Source: Neisseriaceae bacterium
Lineage (GTDB): Bacteria > Pseudomonadota > Gammaproteobacteria > Burkholderiales > UBA11063
Direction of reading: 5' to 3'
Assembly: GCA_003962895.1 (NCBI GenBank)
Contig: RXKI01000042.1
Coordinates: forward strand, 1-52,929
Length of the DNA stretch: 52,929 nt
The position numbers and the translations under genes were made by a program. The notes below the pieces were generated by a model. The model was given only the letters and a program-made list of their open reading frames with translations. It was not told the origin of the DNA and searched no databases. Positions 1 through 8,019 of this stretch are shown one piece after another (the stretch's first letter is position 1; each line of letters opens with the position of its first letter).

Positions 1-1086
1 ACTTTTAACAACATTGGTTTTGGACCTGCTCCAACTCTATCCAACATTAGTTTTGGACCTGCTCCAACGATGCCTAATATAGAATTTGGACCTGCTCCAA
101 CGATGCCTAATATTAGTTTTGGACCTGCTCCAACGATGTCTAACATTAGTTTTGGACCTGGACCAACTTTTGACAACATTGGGTTTGGACCTGGACCTTC
201 TTTTAGTAATATTTCGTTTGGACCTGGACCTACTTTCAACAGTATTTCGTTTGGACCTGGACCTACTTTCAGCAATATAGGATTTAGTGCTGCTCCTACA
301 ATACCAGATGTAGGATTTAGTGCTGCTCCTAGTTTTTCAAACATTCAATTTGGCACTGCTCCTACGTTTGAAACAGTTCAATTTGGACCTGCTCCTTCGT
401 TTAGTCCAATTACATTCGGAGAGCCGCCATCCATTCCTGTTAACTGGGGGAACGCACCTTCAGTAACATGTACAGTCAATGTTTCTTGTGGAACTGGCGG
501 GGGTGCCCTTAGAAGTTCAGCAGATTTCTCTTCAAACCCTTTTGAAGAAATAGAGCCTGTTGAAGTTAGAATGGGAGGTTTAGGAATACCTTCGGAAATA
601 ACAGTAAAAATGCCAGAAATACCTGACATCACTGTTGTTCATGACATTCCAGCAATGATTAGAATAGAAGTTCCAGAACTTCCTAATTTTAGAATTATTG
701 CTCCTGATTTTAACATTCCAAGCGAAATCACATTAAAGTCTGAGCTTCCCGATTACATCGAGCTTAAAACTGATTCGCTTCCCAAGGCGATAGAAGTTAA
801 TTGGAACGGTCCACAGTCAATTAAATTAGAAATCCCAGATAAATTGCCAGATATTAAATTAGATGCGTCTAGCATCCCTTCTTTAATTCAGGTTACTGGT
901 GTTCCGAAAACAATAGAATTAGTAGGACCATCTGAAATAAAACTTGTTATGCCAGATAAAATGCCAGAAATGGAACTCGTTTATAAAGGGGCACCAATTG
1001 ATCTTAAAATTAATCTTGATATATCAAGATTAACAGGTGAAGATGGAACTGCCCAGTGTGTTTCTATTGTTCCATGTAAAAGTTAA
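1..1086 (+). CDS. Repeat-rich fibre-like virion protein, 5' end outside the window
   Basis: The reading frame is open from base 1, so the gene starts before the window and the ATG at 70 is only an internal Met. The N-terminal part visible is at least thirteen 11-residue repeats of the type FGPAPTxxNIx (bases 19-447), drifting to FGPGPT and FSAAPT forms. A short Cys-containing linker follows, then a second kind of repeat built from IPxEIxV, MPEIPDI and ELPxxIEL strands up to the end. Such regular Gly/Pro turns and alternating hydrophobic residues suggest an elongated beta-rich fibre or stalk; this is inference. The next gene starts 2 bases after the stop. No family is recognised. Confidence 0.7.
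   Translation, partial: TFNNIGFGPAPTLSNISFGPAPTMPNIEFGPAPTMPNISFGPAPTMSNISFGPGPTFDNIGFGPGPSFSNISFGPGPTFNSISFGPGPTFSNIGFSAAPTIPDVGFSAAPSFSNIQFGTAPTFETVQFGPAPSFSPITFGEPPSIPVNWGNAPSVTCTVNVSCGTGGGALRSSADFSSNPFEEIEPVEVRMGGLGIPSEITVKMPEIPDITVVHDIPAMIRIEVPELPNFRIIAPDFNIPSEITLKSELPDYIELKTDSLPKAIEVNWNGPQSIKLEIPDKLPDIKLDASSIPSLIQVTGVPKTIELVGPSEIKLVMPDKMPEMELVYKGAPIDLKINLDISRLTGEDGTAQCVSIVPCKS
19..447 (+). repeat. Tandem 33-bp coding repeat (11-residue FGPAPTxxNIx units)
   Basis: Thirteen consecutive in-frame units begin with Phe at bases 19, 52, 85, 118, 151, 184, 217, 250, 283, 316, 349, 382 and 415. Units 1-4 carry FGPAPT, units 5-8 FGPGPT or FGPGPS, units 9-10 FSAAP, and units 11-13 are more diverged. 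The gradient implies stepwise duplication. The array probably continues upstream of the window. Confidence 0.9.
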
Positions 1087-1088
1087 CT

Positions 1089-1934
1089 ATGAGAATAAAA
1101 AAGAATCCTAACGGGAATCAATATCTTTTAACAAACCAGAATAAATGGGTAAGAAATTTTACTAAACATTCAGTCCCTTTTATAGACATAAATGATACGA
1201 TTTCTCAAAAAGATCATTTTACTTTTTTAAAAAATGAAGTACAAAATAATTTAAAAAAATATACTTGGATAGATTCCGAACCGATCTATCACAAAAATAT
1301 AATCATCGTTTCCGATGGTTATGATTTTGAAAATAAGCAGCATTTGTTGAAAAATCTTCCAAAAGACGTAACTGTTATCGGCGTTAATGGAGCTTTGGTT
1401 AAATGGAAAAATCCAAAAAGCATAAACTACTATGTTGTAAATAATCCATATGAACAATGTTTGAAATATCTTCCAAGAAACAAAACGAATCCAAAATGTA
1501 TTGCTTCTATAAGAACAAATGCTTTATTTTTAGAAAATTATAGAGGAACTAAATTTAGATATTACCCAGTAAATGAGAGTAGTTATTCGTCTTTGGGAGA
1601 AAGAGAAGTTTCTTGGCAAATAGATGATTATAGAAATCCAATCTGTGCTGCTATTGGTTTGGCATATAGATTTGGAGCGGAAAAACTTATGCTTTTCTGC
1701 TGTGATGATTCTTTTCAAGATGAAAGGCAAGGAGCAAAAAAACTGCACAATGGGCTATGGGAATACCCACAACAAGAAACAGCACATGGAATAATTGATG
1801 CAAATTTATATTGGTTTAAAAGCCAACCTTATTCAAATATTTCTTTAGGAGATTTCTCTAGTGGAGCAATATATGAAAATGCTTCATATATACAAGAAGA
1901 ACAAATCCACTTTTTTTGGGAAGAAGGAACATGA
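1089..1934 (+). CDS. DUF115/MptE-like Rossmann-fold protein
   Basis: A 281-residue protein. A short N-terminal region is followed by a beta strand IIIVSDGYDF (about residue 72), a helix, then VTVIGVNGAL and NYYVVNNPYE. This is the layout of DUF115 (6-hydroxymethylpterin diphosphokinase MptE-like) domains, which are often found with surface-glycan or flagellar glycosylation genes. A Cys-rich segment LMLFCCDDSF sits near residue 200. It follows the fibre-like gene with a 2-base gap and runs into the next gene with a 4-base ATGA overlap, so it is probably part of one transcript. The family assignment is by pattern only. Confidence 0.5.
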   Translation: MRIKKNPNGNQYLLTNQNKWVRNFTKHSVPFIDINDTISQKDHFTFLKNEVQNNLKKYTWIDSEPIYHKNIIIVSDGYDFENKQHLLKNLPKDVTVIGVNGALVKWKNPKSINYYVVNNPYEQCLKYLPRNKTNPKCIASIRTNALFLENYRGTKFRYYPVNESSYSSLGEREVSWQIDDYRNPICAAIGLAYRFGAEKLMLFCCDDSFQDERQGAKKLHNGLWEYPQQETAHGIIDANLYWFKSQPYSNISLGDFSSGAIYENASYIQEEQIHFFWEEGT

Positions 1935-2257
1935 ACAAACAAGGGAATGGAAAAAACAAATTGGAAATGTTTAGTGAATTCAACGTAAACAACTTCAAAA
2001 GATGGATCAAAGACCAAGAAGAAGATGGCGACGACACACAAGAACTTTTAGGGATGAAAGTTGAATCTAAAATTAATTTTAAAAAATTGATTTCAAGAAT
2101 CAAAATTTTAGACCCAGAAGAAGGTGAAGAAGAACTATTAGCAAAAGAATTCCGTCAAGAAGGAGGCACTATCTCTGACATAGATGGAAACAATTTCTTA
2201 ATAGAGGTTTCTAGTGGATCATTTACAATTCATAAAATGTATGTAAAAAAATCTTAA
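1931..2257 (+). CDS. Hypothetical small acidic protein
   Basis: 108 residues from ATG 1931, preceded by AAGGA; a longer TTG start at 1916 is possible but lacks such a site. The start overlaps the previous stop by 4 bases (ATGA), suggesting translational coupling. The sequence is hydrophilic, rich in Lys, Glu and Asp, with a C-terminal part that looks like a small beta domain (GGTISDIDGNNFLIEVSSG). No family is recognised. Its 3' end overlaps the convergent minus-strand gene by 4 bases. Confidence 0.65.
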   Translation: MNKQGNGKNKLEMFSEFNVNNFKRWIKDQEEDGDDTQELLGMKVESKINFKKLISRIKILDPEEGEEELLAKEFRQEGGTISDIDGNNFLIEVSSGSFTIHKMYVKKS

Positions 2258-2625
2258 TTCTTTCTTATCATTGTAGTTAATCTTGGCAAAGAGCTTAAAT
2301 TAACATGTTGAGTTTGAATTGTAGAAATAGTAAATTCAGGTTGACTACTCAAGGGGATATTAGAATATCCCCTTGTTTTCATATTGTTTCTAAAATTATC
2401 AAAAGTATCTACAGATTGTATAAAAGGTTCCCATAGCATTCTATTATCATATAGAATTTGAGAAATTGTATTATACCAAGCTATTGGCAATTGGAAATTA
2501 GCTAAATCTTGAATTGAAATTCTAATTGGTAGTTGTTCTTGTCCTTTTAGCTTGGCAATTATTCTAACTCCTGATTTGTCTCTTCTAGCCAAATAAATGT
2601 AAAGATCAGAATTGTTATTCTTCAT
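2254..2625 (-). CDS. Hypothetical protein
   Basis: 123 residues, start ATG at 2625. The stop codon of the small upstream gene (2615-2770) overlaps this start region by 11 bases, so the two are likely co-transcribed and coupled. The N-terminal half looks like a small beta-strand domain (LYIYLARRD, GVRIIAKLKG, PIRISIQDL) followed by a helical region. It resembles no family I can name. It converges with the gene ending at 2257. Confidence 0.6.
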   Translation of the reverse strand: MKNNNSDLYIYLARRDKSGVRIIAKLKGQEQLPIRISIQDLANFQLPIAWYNTISQILYDNRMLWEPFIQSVDTFDNFRNNMKTRGYSNIPLSSQPEFTISTIQTQHVNLSSLPRLTTMIRKN

Positions 2626-2770
2626 TTTCTTTAACTCCCATAAGTATTTTTAAAACTTCTTCTATTATAATTTGATTATAAATGTCTTTTGGGTCTCCAA
2701 AATCAGATACAAATTCTATAATAGCATTAGTTCCATTTTCTGCGTCTTCTTCATTTTTTGGATTTGTCAT
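2615..2770 (-). CDS. Small acidic hypothetical protein (51 aa)
   Basis: A 51-codon frame reads from ATG 2770 (MTNPKNEEDAENG...) to a TAA at 2617-2615. An AAGGAAG ribosome-binding sequence lies 9 bases upstream of the ATG. It overlaps the start of the downstream minus gene by 11 bases, a normal arrangement in this genome. The peptide is acidic with a C-terminal amphipathic stretch. Its ATG also overlaps the ATG of the divergent gene at 2769. The function is unknown. Confidence 0.6.
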   Translation of the reverse strand: MTNPKNEEDAENGTNAIIEFVSDFGDPKDIYNQIIIEEVLKILMGVKENEE

Positions 2771-3380
2771 GAAAGTTTCGCTTCCTTTTTACGCTAAAAT
2801 AAAAGACAGATGCTGTCTATGTTATTTCGGCTACAGCAAAGAGTATTTAGTTCAATTAAATCTACTTCTTGAATCAATCGAGACTGAATTAAAAGGAATT
2901 GTAGTTCATATAGCTTGTAATAGCGACGCAATTCATTTATTTGATAAAAAAGAAAGAATTTTAACAAAAGAACAATTTGAATCTCAAAAAGAAACTTTTG
3001 CTTTTATAAAAGAAATAAATTGTGACACTATAAATCACCCAATTGAAAAATTAATGGATGAATCAAAAATCCCTTATTTAAAAATAAAAACAAATCAAGA
3101 AAAATTCAAAGAATGCGTTGTTTTAACAAACGGACACTTCCCAACAAAAAACCTAAATGAAGAACAAATAAAAAAAATACAATCATATTTAAGTAATAGA
3201 GGAATACACGTAGAAATAGACAAGCCAACAGAAAAATTCAATTGGATTGTCAGCGTTGAAAACGAAGAATTATTTTCATCAGTAAATAAAAATAAAAAAA
3301 TAACATTAATCCCATCTGGGGTTGGTACAAATTTATTTAAAAAGATGTTCGAATCCCCCGATATTCTGGATATATTGTAA
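2769..3380 (+). CDS. Hypothetical protein, possibly glycosyltransferase-like
   Basis: 203 residues from ATG 2769 (MKVSLPFYAKIKD). An upstream in-frame extension to 2682 would run antisense through the 51-codon gene and is not favoured. The protein alternates hydrophobic strands (GIVVHIACN, FNWIVSVENEE, ITLIPSGVGTN) with helices, as in Rossmann-like folds. The C-terminal segment is reminiscent of nucleotide-sugar binding loops, but no diagnostic motif is present. Neighbouring genes include a GT9 enzyme and a DUF115-like protein, so a glycan role is possible. This is a guess. Confidence 0.55.
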   Translation: MKVSLPFYAKIKDRCCLCYFGYSKEYLVQLNLLLESIETELKGIVVHIACNSDAIHLFDKKERILTKEQFESQKETFAFIKEINCDTINHPIEKLMDESKIPYLKIKTNQEKFKECVVLTNGHFPTKNLNEEQIKKIQSYLSNRGIHVEIDKPTEKFNWIVSVENEELFSSVNKNKKITLIPSGVGTNLFKKMFESPDILDIL

Positions 3381-3491
3381 ATAAGATAAAATATTTCCAA
3401 AGAACATTAGAGAATTTTAATATAAGAAGCTCAAAAGAATAACTACATAGAAGTTTTATAGATCAAAGAAAATTTTTTGGAGGTTCATACA

Positions 3492-4076
3492 ATGAGCGTA
3501 TTCAGAGTAAAATTAAATAACACAGCACAGGGAAGATTGGATATCGACCCAACAACTGGTGCCCCAATGACGACTTCTATTCAGAGAACAATTTATGTTG
3601 CTGGTCCAAAGCGTACGCACCGTAAATTGGCAGACGGTGAAACTTTCACCGATTCGAACTATTGGAAGCGTTTTGCTTATCCACAGGTTTCATTAGCAGA
3701 TGCTTTCATTGAAGTTGTTACCGACGATGGATCGGTTTATAGCGACGTTGACAGCGAAAACACTTTCCCAGTCGTTTACGACTTGACTTTGGTTCATGGA
3801 ACAACCTACACCGCAGAAGAAAACATTGCAGACATCCTCACCGATCACGGTGCTTCAGCAAACTTCGTTCAAATCACCAACCAAGGCAACACGGCTTGTA
3901 AGGTTAAATTGAACGGCAGTGCAAGTGCGATCTTCGACCTTGCTGGTGGAGATACTCAGGTTTTCAACAACGGCGATCTTCAGATCACCAAGTTGGAATT
4001 CGCAAACACCACTTCGGGTGGAGCAGAAGTAACTGTTCAAGTTATTGCTTCTGTTAAGTCTGTTTCGAATAGCTAA
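3492..4076 (+). CDS. Abundant virion-type structural protein
   Basis: 194 residues from ATG 3492, preceded by a strong GGAGG at 3480-3484; a TTG at 3477 is an in-frame alternative. The composition is typical of structural proteins: many Thr, Asp and Asn, few Lys runs, predicted beta strands, and a C-terminal domain (FVQITNQGNTACKVKLNGSA) like a beta-sandwich. Codons end in C or G more often than in neighbours, as in the capsid gene, and a strong terminator follows. Both suggest high expression. It could be a tail tube or decoration protein; which one cannot be told. Confidence 0.7.
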   Translation: MSVFRVKLNNTAQGRLDIDPTTGAPMTTSIQRTIYVAGPKRTHRKLADGETFTDSNYWKRFAYPQVSLADAFIEVVTDDGSVYSDVDSENTFPVVYDLTLVHGTTYTAEENIADILTDHGASANFVQITNQGNTACKVKLNGSASAIFDLAGGDTQVFNNGDLQITKLEFANTTSGGAEVTVQVIASVKSVSNS

Positions 4077-4084
4077 ACAACCCC

Positions 4085-4138
4085 CTTAAAGACATAAAAT
4101 CTTTAAGCAAAACGCCCTTGAAAGAGGGCGTTTTTTTA
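4085..4138 (+). terminator. Rho-independent terminator after virion protein gene
   Basis: Two hairpins follow the stop at 4076. The first has an 8-bp stem (CTTAAAGA/TCTTTAAG, 4085-4107). The second pairs AACGCCCT (4111-4118) with AGGGCGTT (4125-4132), with the 6-base loop TGAAAG, and runs into TTTTTTT. The second is a classic intrinsic terminator. Confidence 0.9.
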
Positions 4139-4158
4139 TTTTTTAACTTTAATATTTC

Positions 4159-5109
4159 ATGGCTAGGCTTATAAAAAAAGAAAAACAAAAAGAATTAACT
4201 TTAAGAGAATTCTATGAAAAAAGAAATAAAATACTAATTTGGAATAAATTAGGAGGTCTTGGAGATGTTATTTCTCAAAGAATGATATTTGAAGATTTAA
4301 AAAAAACAATACCAGAAGCAGATTTTATTTTCGCTTGCCCAGAGGCTTATATAGATGCTGCGAAAGATCACCCAGATTTAAAAGACGTAATAAGCTCAAA
4401 AGATGTTCAAGTTGAAGATTATTTAGTTCATTATAATACTTGCGTGACTGTTACTCACAACTATGAATCAAATAACGCTCCTTGTGAAGAAAATAGAGCT
4501 GATATTTGGGCTAAATTCTGTGGTGTAAAACTAAAAAATCATAATATGAAATTTAATTTAGATGAAAAATTAAGAGAACAATGTAAAAAAAAGATAACTA
4601 AAGAAAATAAAAAAACAATAATTTTTGCTCCTAAATCAGCAATGATAACAAAAAGTTTATTACAACATCAAATTGATGCAATCGTAGAATGCACAAAAGA
4701 ATATAATTTAGTAGCAATTCATAGTAGAGAAATTCCCGAATTAAAAAAACATAATATAGAAATAATAAACACATCGGTAAAAGAATGGATGTGTTACATA
4801 GATGCCGCTGATTATGTGATTTCAGTAGATTCAGCGGCATTCCACATGGCGGGAGGATTGGGCAAAGATGTTTTAGGGATATTCACTTGGGCAGATGGTT
4901 ACGCATGTGGAAAATATTATCCCAATGCAAAATACATTCAATTGCATAGAAAAGATGGGAATTGGGATTGCGGTCCTTGCTTTAACTATGAAAATTGCAA
5001 AAAGAGCAATGATCGTTTAAAACCATGTTTAACAGAAATAACAAAAGAAATGATTGAAAATGGAGTGAAAAGATTGTTAAAAAATTCAAGTAATTTGGAA
5101 AAAAACTAA
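4159..5109 (+). CDS. Glycosyltransferase family 9 (heptosyltransferase-like)
   Basis: 316 residues. The N-terminal Rossmann domain has the GT9 nucleotide loop LGGLGDVI at residues 31-38. The C-terminal domain carries the donor-binding region VISVDSAAFHMAGGLGKDVLGIF, where Asp-Ser-Ala and the following Gly-rich stretch match heptosyltransferase motifs. A Cys cluster (CGPCFNYENCKK) near residue 275 may bind metal. GT9 enzymes transfer ADP-heptose or similar sugars onto LPS-core-like acceptors. A phage copy could modify host LPS or virion glycans. It starts just after the terminator at 4138, so it probably has its own promoter. Confidence 0.82.
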   Translation: MARLIKKEKQKELTLREFYEKRNKILIWNKLGGLGDVISQRMIFEDLKKTIPEADFIFACPEAYIDAAKDHPDLKDVISSKDVQVEDYLVHYNTCVTVTHNYESNNAPCEENRADIWAKFCGVKLKNHNMKFNLDEKLREQCKKKITKENKKTIIFAPKSAMITKSLLQHQIDAIVECTKEYNLVAIHSREIPELKKHNIEIINTSVKEWMCYIDAADYVISVDSAAFHMAGGLGKDVLGIFTWADGYACGKYYPNAKYIQLHRKDGNWDCGPCFNYENCKKSNDRLKPCLTEITKEMIENGVKRLLKNSSNLEKN

Positions 5110-5129
5110 AGAATAACTATAACTAATAT

Positions 5130-5366
5130 ATGCCAAGACTAATAAAACCAGGGCAAGTTACCGTTCTTACGCAAGATGGCGAAGTCCAAGTTACCATTGT
5201 TTTAGAGTTAAACATAAACTTAAACAGTGAAGGGATTTCTGCTTCCGTAAGGGAGCTTAAAACTGAAGAAAAGGCAGCGGAAAAGAAACATATAGAGGAA
5301 ATTCCAAATTGGGAAATTCCTAACTTTGAAAATAAAAACAAAATAAAATTTGGCAAAAAGGAATAA
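5130..5366 (+). CDS. Small hypothetical protein upstream of the actin-like ATPase
   Basis: 78 residues, start ATG 5130. The N-terminus MPRLIKPGQVTVLTQDG and the strand VTIVLELNINLN look like a small beta domain; the C-terminal half is charged and helical (EEKAAEKKHIEE). It ends 2 bases before the actin-like ATPase gene. ParM-type filaments usually have a small partner such as a ParR adaptor next door, so this or the downstream 151-residue protein could be a partner. No sequence motif proves that. Confidence 0.6.
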   Translation: MPRLIKPGQVTVLTQDGEVQVTIVLELNINLNSEGISASVRELKTEEKAAEKKHIEEIPNWEIPNFENKNKIKFGKKE

Positions 5367-5368
5367 TT

Positions 5369-7507
5369 ATGGCTATTGGATTTGACGCAGGAACTTACAA
5401 CTTAGTTTGTTGCAGTAGAAAAGAAAAAAAAGATGAACAAGGTGAATTTGATTACCAAAGAGAAATCAATGCGTTTATAGAACTGCCTCTTGAAAATAAA
5501 TTCATGTTTAACATCATGAAAAGTACAAATGTTCCATTAATCGAAAAGAAAGATATGGCTTATGTATTAGGAGAATCTGCTGTAAACATGGCGTATACGA
5601 TAAGCCAGCTTGAACTTAAAAGACCCATGATTCATGGATGCGTCAATCCAAAAGAAAAAAGTGCTTTTGAAATCATGAGTACAATGATTCATAGTCTTAT
5701 TGAAAACTCTGTAAAGAAAAATGGAGAAATTCTTTACTACAGCGTTCCTGCAAATGCTATAAATGAAGATACAGATGCAGACTATCATCAAAGAATTTTA
5801 GATGCTATTTTCAAAGCATATGAAAGCTCAAATGGATTTAAAGTAGAAGCACATCCCATAAACGAAGCCTTAGCATTGGTTTATGCAGAACTAGCAAATA
5901 AGGCTTTTACGGGGATCGGGATTTCATGTCTTTGTCCTGGAACTAAAATTTATACAAAAGAAGGAATTAAAAACATTGAAGATGTTAAAATAGGAGATTT
6001 AGTTTTAACCCATAAAGGAAGATGGCGTCCAGTAAATAATGTAATTACAAAAAATTTCAAAGGAATGCAGACTAAATTGCAAATAACTGGTTACACCAAT
6101 GACACTGAAAACTATAAATTCGTAGATAACCATGAATTATATGTTCTTAGAAACAATAAATGGCAATGGATTGGTTGTGAAGAAGTCGAAGAGGGAGATG
6201 TTGTAGGAGAACCAATCGAAAAACAAGATTTAGATGGAAAAACTCTTGCAATGACAATTTGTGAAAGAACAACTTGTTATAAAGAATACACAAAGAAAAG
6301 AGTTGAAATAAGTGCGGACGTTTGGAGATTAATTGGCTATTTCCTTGCAGACGGAAGTTTAAATCATCATGAAAATTGTTTGAATTTTGACTTTCAATCG
6401 ACCGAAAAAGAAAATATTTCAGACGTTCAGGAAATTTTAAAGAAAAATTTTGGCAAAGAATCAACTTTGACCACTCATGGAGAAAACTGCACTCGCATTA
6501 AATGCTTTAGCAAAGGAATGAAAAATTATTTTGAAAAATTTTATATAGAAACAAACGAAGGAAAACAAAAGTCATTGCCTTGGTCTTTATCTCGTTTGAC
6601 AAAAGGAGATTGTTTGAATTTGCTTGCAGGGTTAATTAGAGGAGACGGGACAATAGGCAAAGAACACTTGTGTTTTGAAAACACAAGCACTTCTTTAGTG
6701 ATTTTGTCCAAACAATTATTTTCTAGATTAGGAATCGCAGCTTCAATTTCTTACTCTGAACCAAGGTTGCATAAATTAAAAGACGGAAGAGTTATTGAGG
6801 GGAAAAAGCAATTTTGGAAAGTAAGTAGTGGATCGAAAACAACTTTTCAATCTGTGTCTCAATTGATATCTGAAATGTGCTGCGACAATAGTAAATTTGC
6901 AGAAAGAATGTTTATATCAGATAATATGTGCTGTGGAAGGGTTCAAAAAATAGAAAACGACGATTACGAAGGAATTGTTTATGATTTGCAAGTAGAAGAA
7001 GACCACAGTTTTAGCGGTCCAAATCTTACAATTCACAATTGCGGAGCGGGAATGGTAAATATTTGCTATGCAATGTATGGCAATCCAATCTTTTCCTTCT
7101 CTATTGTTAACTCAGGAGACTGGATTGATAAACAAGCTGCAAGAGCGACTGGAGAAAACATTGCTTTCATTAATAAAGAAAAAATGAAAGTCGATCTTTC
7201 TAAACCTCCAACAACATTGGTTGAAAGAGCAATTCATACTCAATATAGATTGATGATAGAGCATACTGTTGCTGGAATTAAAAAAGGATTTTCAGAGGTT
7301 ACAAAAACAGTCAGAACAGACGCCCCAGTTGACATCGTAATTGCTGGCGGGACTTCCTCTCCTTATGGATTTGCAACATTGTTTAAAGAAGAAGTTAAAA
7401 AAGCAGATTTACCTATTAAAATTGGGGAAATCATCAAGCCGAATGATGCATTAAGAAGCGTAGCTAGAGGCTGCTTAATAGCAGCAGAAGCTGCTGCTGC
7501 TTCTTAA
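5369..7507 (+). CDS. Actin-like (ParM-type) ATPase interrupted by an intein
   Basis: 712 codons; removal of the 371-residue intein (residues 187-557) leaves a 341-residue actin-like protein, the usual ParM/Alp size. The phosphate-1 motif is GFDAGTYN at residues 4-11. The phosphate-2 motif forms only after splicing, GIGIS joined to CGAGMVNI. The adenosine motif is VIAGGTSSPYGF near residue 640. Such proteins polymerise with ATP and move or position DNA. Here it could segregate or position phage genomes; that is inference. The start ATG has AAAAGG upstream, and small genes flank it closely on both sides. Confidence 0.85.
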   Translation: MAIGFDAGTYNLVCCSRKEKKDEQGEFDYQREINAFIELPLENKFMFNIMKSTNVPLIEKKDMAYVLGESAVNMAYTISQLELKRPMIHGCVNPKEKSAFEIMSTMIHSLIENSVKKNGEILYYSVPANAINEDTDADYHQRILDAIFKAYESSNGFKVEAHPINEALALVYAELANKAFTGIGISCLCPGTKIYTKEGIKNIEDVKIGDLVLTHKGRWRPVNNVITKNFKGMQTKLQITGYTNDTENYKFVDNHELYVLRNNKWQWIGCEEVEEGDVVGEPIEKQDLDGKTLAMTICERTTCYKEYTKKRVEISADVWRLIGYFLADGSLNHHENCLNFDFQSTEKENISDVQEILKKNFGKESTLTTHGENCTRIKCFSKGMKNYFEKFYIETNEGKQKSLPWSLSRLTKGDCLNLLAGLIRGDGTIGKEHLCFENTSTSLVILSKQLFSRLGIAASISYSEPRLHKLKDGRVIEGKKQFWKVSSGSKTTFQSVSQLISEMCCDNSKFAERMFISDNMCCGRVQKIENDDYEGIVYDLQVEEDHSFSGPNLTIHNCGAGMVNICYAMYGNPIFSFSIVNSGDWIDKQAARATGENIAFINKEKMKVDLSKPPTTLVERAIHTQYRLMIEHTVAGIKKGFSEVTKTVRTDAPVDIVIAGGTSSPYGFATLFKEEVKKADLPIKIGEIIKPNDALRSVARGCLIAAEAAAAS
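5927..7039 (+). mobile_element. Intein with LAGLIDADG homing endonuclease in the ATPase gene
   Basis: 371 residues from Cys187 (CLCPGTKIYT, block A) to the terminal TIHN, followed by Cys as the +1 residue. Block B is weak (VDNHELYV, with the His kept). Block F is VYDLQVEEDHSF. The centre holds two endonuclease motifs, GYFLADGSL and LAGLIRGDGTI, each with its acidic residue. All splicing residues (Cys1, penultimate His, terminal Asn, Cys+1) are present, so it should splice and may home. Confidence 0.93.
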
Positions 7508-7533
7508 AATGAATAGAATTAGAAAGAATTAGA

Positions 7534-7989
7534 ATGAAAAAACAAAAAAGCGTAAGCGATTTAGGCTGTGCTGCTTATATTTTAATGCATAGCTTCAAGG
7601 TTATTGGAAGAAAAGGTAGAGAAATCTATTTTGAATTAAATGACAAAAACACAGCAGAAAAATTTGAACAATTAACATTAGATTATTTATCTAGTGAATT
7701 TCATAGATTTGACGCTTGCATCATGTCTTTGAAAAAAGTAGGAGAATATCAATTTGAAGCTAGAAACCAGAGATTTGTAACAGACTTAGGTTGTGCAGCA
7801 TATGTTTTAATGCATAAATATAAATTAATTGGAAGAAAAGGAAAGTCAATTTATTTTGAAACTTCTCCCACAGAAAACGACCGATTTGATGCAATCGCTT
7901 TTGAGTACATTTCTAGCGATTTTCATAGATTTGATTCTTGCTTAATGTCTTTGAAAAAAATTGGAGAATATGTTTACGATCACTCTTGA
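7534..7989 (+). CDS. Tandemly duplicated DUF5659-like protein
   Basis: 151 residues made of two similar modules, about residues 7-72 and 82-148. Both contain DLGCAAYxLMH, IGRKGxxIYFE, then SSxFHRFDxCxMSLKKxGEY. The pattern (strand, Lys/Arg turn, strand, helix with a conserved Lys) resembles DUF5659 single-domain proteins, here doubled. The DNA copies have diverged, so the duplication is old. The gene sits 27 bases after the actin-like ATPase and may share its transcript. The function is unknown; a DNA- or protein-binding accessory role is possible. Confidence 0.7.
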   Translation: MKKQKSVSDLGCAAYILMHSFKVIGRKGREIYFELNDKNTAEKFEQLTLDYLSSEFHRFDACIMSLKKVGEYQFEARNQRFVTDLGCAAYVLMHKYKLIGRKGKSIYFETSPTENDRFDAIAFEYISSDFHRFDSCLMSLKKIGEYVYDHS

Positions 7990-8019
7990 TGAGACATATA
8001 TAAAAGCAAGGAGAAAAAT

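Noticed and set aside
378..632. Minus-strand frame inside the repeat protein
   Set aside because: It is a shadow of the repeat coding sequence, with no ribosome site.
3280..3370. GTTCGAATCCC near 3349, resembling a tRNA T-loop
   Set aside because: The bases around it do not form the 5-bp T stem, no anticodon or acceptor arm can be drawn, and it lies inside the reading frame 2769-3380.
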